Made by a program: the position numbers and the translations under genes. 64,000 nucleotides of DNA from contig JAVHNS010000004.1 of the NCBI GenBank assembly GCA_036872755.1, forward strand, positions 1,302,001 to 1,366,000. Reading direction: 5' to 3'. Below are positions 59,181 to 64,000 of the stretch, piece after piece (position 1 is the first letter of the stretch; each line of letters begins with the position of its first letter). This DNA is from Orbilia blumenaviensis (lineage: Eukaryota > Ascomycota > Orbiliomycetes > Orbiliales > Orbiliaceae). The notes beneath the pieces are model-generated. The model was not told the origin of the DNA. It saw only the letters and a program-made list of their open reading frames with translations, and did not search any database.

Positions 59181-60908
59181 CTAAATGTTGAGAGTTTCCC
59201 ATGGTACCTCACCAAATTCTGAAAGCAGCGCACATTTCACCTCAAGCCCAGACTTCCTTTTTACAATGTCCAAAAAGCACCCTTCATAGTTCGCCGATAT
59301 TAATAAGTCCAAACCCCATTCATAGAGACTTTCTTTGCCAGTAATTATCTCCTTGGTCTGCCAGTAGTCCAAAATACTCCCACAAGAATTGATGATATCA
59401 CCTCTCATATCTGCTAAACCTGAGTCACCGGCCCACCCAACACCTCGCACGAATATCCTAGCTTTATTTGACCTTACTCGTTTGAAACATTGTGCCTTGC
59501 GTTCCCTTATTAAGTAATTCCGACGTCTTGTGGGTTCTATGGTATAATAAATCTGTCGTCTATACGTCCCGTCCTGGTCAACCGCATATACAGTACCACC
59601 ACCCTTCCAATTCAGTGGATTATTGGGGTCATTCCCGTCACATCCATCCAATATAAGCGACTTGAAATAATAGATACATATTTCTGTTTGTGGTTTAGTA
59701 CCACGGAGATGAGCCGGCCAGTAAACGCCCAGAGTAAATCCATTGCGGTCCTTTTCGGCCCCGATACGAACTAATTGGATACCGTTTTGGTTGAGGTCGT
59801 CTGGGAGGGATTGTATATCGCGGCAGTAGTTATTTACATGGTGGACTGCGAAATCGTAGTCGAAATAATAGTATGCGGTGTACCGCTCGCCTGATGATCG
59901 GTTAGTCTCATTTCTATATAAGCCGTTACATCTAGGGTTGTCGCGTATTCTAGAGGTGGCGGTAGCGGTCTTTGTGGGGCGATGTGTCCATCTAAGTTTC
60001 GGTTTTGACGTTGTCTTGCTAGGGTTCAAGGTTTTTGTGGGTAGAGCGGAAAAGAACCTCGAGACTGTTCTCGTTCTTTTATGACTTAATGTAGACGAAT
60101 TTATGGCGAGAACTCCGGAAAGTACTGGACGGAGGGATAAGGTTAAAGTACTACTCAGCGGATCAGCTGGGACAGCTGTAACAATGGGTGTAGGCAGGCT
60201 TGATTGGTGATCAGTGATATATTTTGTGACTACATGGACTGGTAGTGTAACCGTGCGCGAAACGACCTCCGTTACATATACCCTGGGTAAAATGCGCCGT
60301 TGCTGTAGTCCTGCCACCCGAGGAATACGGTGGACGTATCTAACAGGAATATTGGCTGATGCTGGCACTAATGACGTCGGTTGGGTGTAAACCGTTTTCG
60401 AATTCGGTATACTTAACCTTGCGGTCAGTATGGGTGTTCTTGTAGCATGTATGTGCAACGTCAATCGTGATGTTGTTTTGTGAGTGGAACCAGATCGTGT
60501 TTTCAAAATTACTCTGGTTGCAGAACCGGCTATAGGCTGTGACGTTAAGTTGGTTATAGAGCTGGACTGTTCACGTGGTTGCGACATTACTTCAGTCGTA
60601 AGGCTAGGTTGTGAGTACTGCATAGAGTAAGAAGCCTTCAGGGGCCTGTAACCTGCAGGCCATTTTAACTTAGCCTGCGTGGCCGGCGAGGCGAATGGAG
60701 TCGGAATAAGGATAGGCAAATCGAGGAGGGTTGTAATACCACGGTCACTCAAAGCTACCTGCGAGGTTCTAGGAGCTCTGTAATGGACGCTCTGAACTGT
60801 GCTATTCCGGTTGGCTGGGAAGGGAACCGCTTCTACGGACACCATGTATAAGACTTGTACTAGGATTGCTACTAGAGTGGCCCTAGAGAAGAGCTCCATT
60901 GCGGTCAC
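59181..60908 (-). CDS. Large secreted Ser/Thr-rich orphan protein
   Basis: A single exon of 575 residues. An N-terminal signal peptide is likely to end near residue 27 (VEAVP). Residues about 30-330 are rich in Ser, Thr, Pro and Arg with no globular pattern, probably an O-glycosylated stalk. The C-terminal roughly 240 residues form a cysteine-containing module: RCNGLYRNETNRS, YYYFDYDFAVHHVNNYCRD, GFTLGVYWP, EICIYYFKSLILDGCDGNDP then NPLNWKGGGTVY and YYTIEPTRRR. The CDGNDPNNPLNWKGGG-type block recurs in the C-terminal parts of various secreted fungal proteins, including some chitinase-like ones. I do not know a proven function. A TATA-like site lies about 90 nt upstream. Confidence 0.82.
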   Translation of the reverse strand: MTAMELFSRATLVAILVQVLYMVSVEAVPFPANRNSTVQSVHYRAPRTSQVALSDRGITTLLDLPILIPTPFASPATQAKLKWPAGYRPLKASYSMQYSQPSLTTEVMSQPREQSSSITNLTSQPIAGSATRVILKTRSGSTHKTTSRLTLHIHATRTPILTARLSIPNSKTVYTQPTSLVPASANIPVRYVHRIPRVAGLQQRRILPRVYVTEVVSRTVTLPVHVVTKYITDHQSSLPTPIVTAVPADPLSSTLTLSLRPVLSGVLAINSSTLSHKRTRTVSRFFSALPTKTLNPSKTTSKPKLRWTHRPTKTATATSRIRDNPRCNGLYRNETNRSSGERYTAYYYFDYDFAVHHVNNYCRDIQSLPDDLNQNGIQLVRIGAEKDRNGFTLGVYWPAHLRGTKPQTEICIYYFKSLILDGCDGNDPNNPLNWKGGGTVYAVDQDGTYRRQIYYTIEPTRRRNYLIRERKAQCFKRVRSNKARIFVRGVGWAGDSGLADMRGDIINSCGSILDYWQTKEIITGKESLYEWGLDLLISANYEGCFLDIVKRKSGLEVKCALLSEFGEVPWETLNI

Positions 60909-62127
60909 TAGTTTTCTAGCTTGTATTTTCGAAAACTACGCTAGTTATACAGTCATGGGACTTAGTCTCGAACTATCATGTTGATTGAGAGTGGTTTATA
61001 TGCAAACGCCAGTATGGTAAGGCTCACGCCAAAACCTGTGAAGGCCGCGATGCGTGAACTTGTTATTATCTGGCCGGCTGGTTGATAATATTTACTCCCC
61101 TTCTTTCAAAGTTGATATAAAGACCGTGTTTGGAGGTATGAAACAAAATACCGACCAATAGTGGCCGCTATAGTTTCTGCACAATTGTTTGACAATTTGA
61201 AACCTTTGAAAGATTTTTGAAGCAGATATGGCATTGGCAATCCACCCCTGTATTATGTACAATTAAATTCTATATGTATACATGGGCGAGGTTGGAGGAC
61301 AGGTTTGCGGGACGAAGACTGGGATGCGAAGAAAGAAATTTTAGAAATTACTTTCTGTTTCTTGCAATAAAGACCCGCGCGCTAAATTACAATCGCCGGA
61401 GTTATGTTAGTTCCAGGAACGCTAGCGAACGCGAGTCATTGCCCTGCAGAAATGACAAGTCTTCTACTGCACTAGAATAGCTTATTAATATGTTTTCGAT
61501 AGGACAACTATGGCCTTCGAAATCTAGATTTTGAAAGGTCTGGCAGGGTCTAGCAGCTGCACCCCACAATACAAGGGTCCACATATGCGTTGTGCGATCA
61601 AAATACCACATCGGATATCACCGCATCGTGTGAAACCGGGACCGCGATTGAGGTGACTGGGCTTTAAGAGCAAAAAAAGAACAAATCAGGCCGATGGCTG
61701 GGAAAATTGGTAAGCAGTATTATCTCATCACGTAGTTGATAAAGAGTCATACATCGTGGCGCCGAAGACTTATCGCCGAACTATCACCGGCATCGGATAT
61801 CTTTGTTGTGCACGAGTCAAGACCTTGGAAAGTGCCATCGCTTTGACACGTTCCGAGCCGAAGCGCGGGGAGCAAGAGCGCATTGGAGGGGTTGTTGCCC
61901 CTCCTAAAATTATAAACTCTCCGGCAAACAAAGTCCCAAACTTCCTCCTTCACGTCATTACCAAACCTTTGGGCAACATTCCTGTGACAGCATTGGAAAC
62001 CTTCAGCCTTCTGGTATACTGCCTTTCTTTGTTCTGGTCAGTTTGGTCTCGCGTGCTGTTAGTGATTACAGCCTCTGACAGTGGTTTCCAAAGATATTCC
62101 AAACCAGATAAACCGGTTCCTGTAAAC
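60909..62127. other. Divergent promoter region
   Basis: This lies between the secreted orphan (-) and the dehydrogenase (+). A 141-codon frame ending in the dehydrogenase start (61756-62181) is the leader read through intron 1 and is not supported as protein. Confidence 0.55.
60995..61000 (-). promoter_or_regulatory. TATA-like element of the secreted orphan gene
   Basis: The minus strand reads CATATAAACC about 90 nt upstream of the start codon at 60908. Confidence 0.35.

Positions 62128-64000
<1,873 letters not shown>

Overview
This window is nuclear DNA of a filamentous ascomycete (Pezizomycotina). The evidence is the many short spliceosomal introns of about 41-224 nt with GTAAGT/GTATGT-type donors, CTAAC/CTAAT-like branch sites and TAG/CAG acceptors, together with fungal protein families: a PTH11-like rhodopsin-fold receptor, a WSC-domain protein, a Kre9/Knh1-like GPI protein, a DUF3405 protein, a Sec14-type lipid transfer protein, a microsomal P450 and a flavohaemoglobin. 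The large AT-rich gaps and the lineage-specific secreted proteins would fit Orbiliomycetes, but that placement is only a weak guess. I found 17 protein-coding genes and one intron-containing tRNA-Ile(AAT), about one gene per 3.6 kb. Most exon structures were rebuilt by hand from splice signals and reading-frame continuity.

Layout. 0-1.2 kb: kelch-repeat protein (-). 4.8-6.6 kb: five-exon Sec14/CRAL-TRIO protein (+). 8.6-8.9 kb: tentative one-TM small protein (+). 9.8-11.6 kb: three-exon cytochrome P450 (-). 12.6-14.5 kb and 18.9-20.5 kb: two diverged paralogues (-) sharing a C-x12-C-x13-H-x3-H zinc-finger-like module. 24.5-25.5 kb: DUF4291 protein (+). 26.7-28.8 kb: adenylate-kinase-fold protein with a long disordered tail (+). 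29.9-30.7 kb: GPI-anchored wall protein (-). 34.0-35.7 kb: six-exon PTH11-like receptor (-). 39.0-41.4 kb: WSC protein with 18 cysteine-paired tandem repeats (-). 44.0-44.6 kb: small secreted protein (-). 45.8-46.5 kb: Mpv17/PMP22-like membrane protein (-). 47.0-48.2 kb: secreted orphan (-). 50.5-51.9 kb: flavohaemoglobin (+). 52.6-55.3 kb: type II membrane DUF3405 protein (-). 58.7 kb: tRNA-Ile (-). 59.2-60.9 kb: large secreted Ser/Thr-rich orphan (-). 62.1-64.0 kb: 5' part of a class III alcohol dehydrogenase (S-(hydroxymethyl)glutathione dehydrogenase, +), cut by the window end.

There is no operon-like arrangement and no biosynthetic cluster. Functional themes are the cell surface and secretion (GPI, WSC, receptor and three secreted proteins) and nitric oxide/formaldehyde detoxification (flavohaemoglobin plus the dehydrogenase that also acts as GSNO reductase). 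The most unusual items are the dehydrogenase gene, split into at least 17 exons in 1.9 kb with exons as short as 9 nt; the flavohaemoglobin tail with two Cys-Pro-Val-Ser motifs; the zinc-finger-like paralogue pair; and the repeat-built WSC protein. I saw no intact transposon, CRISPR array or viral sequence.
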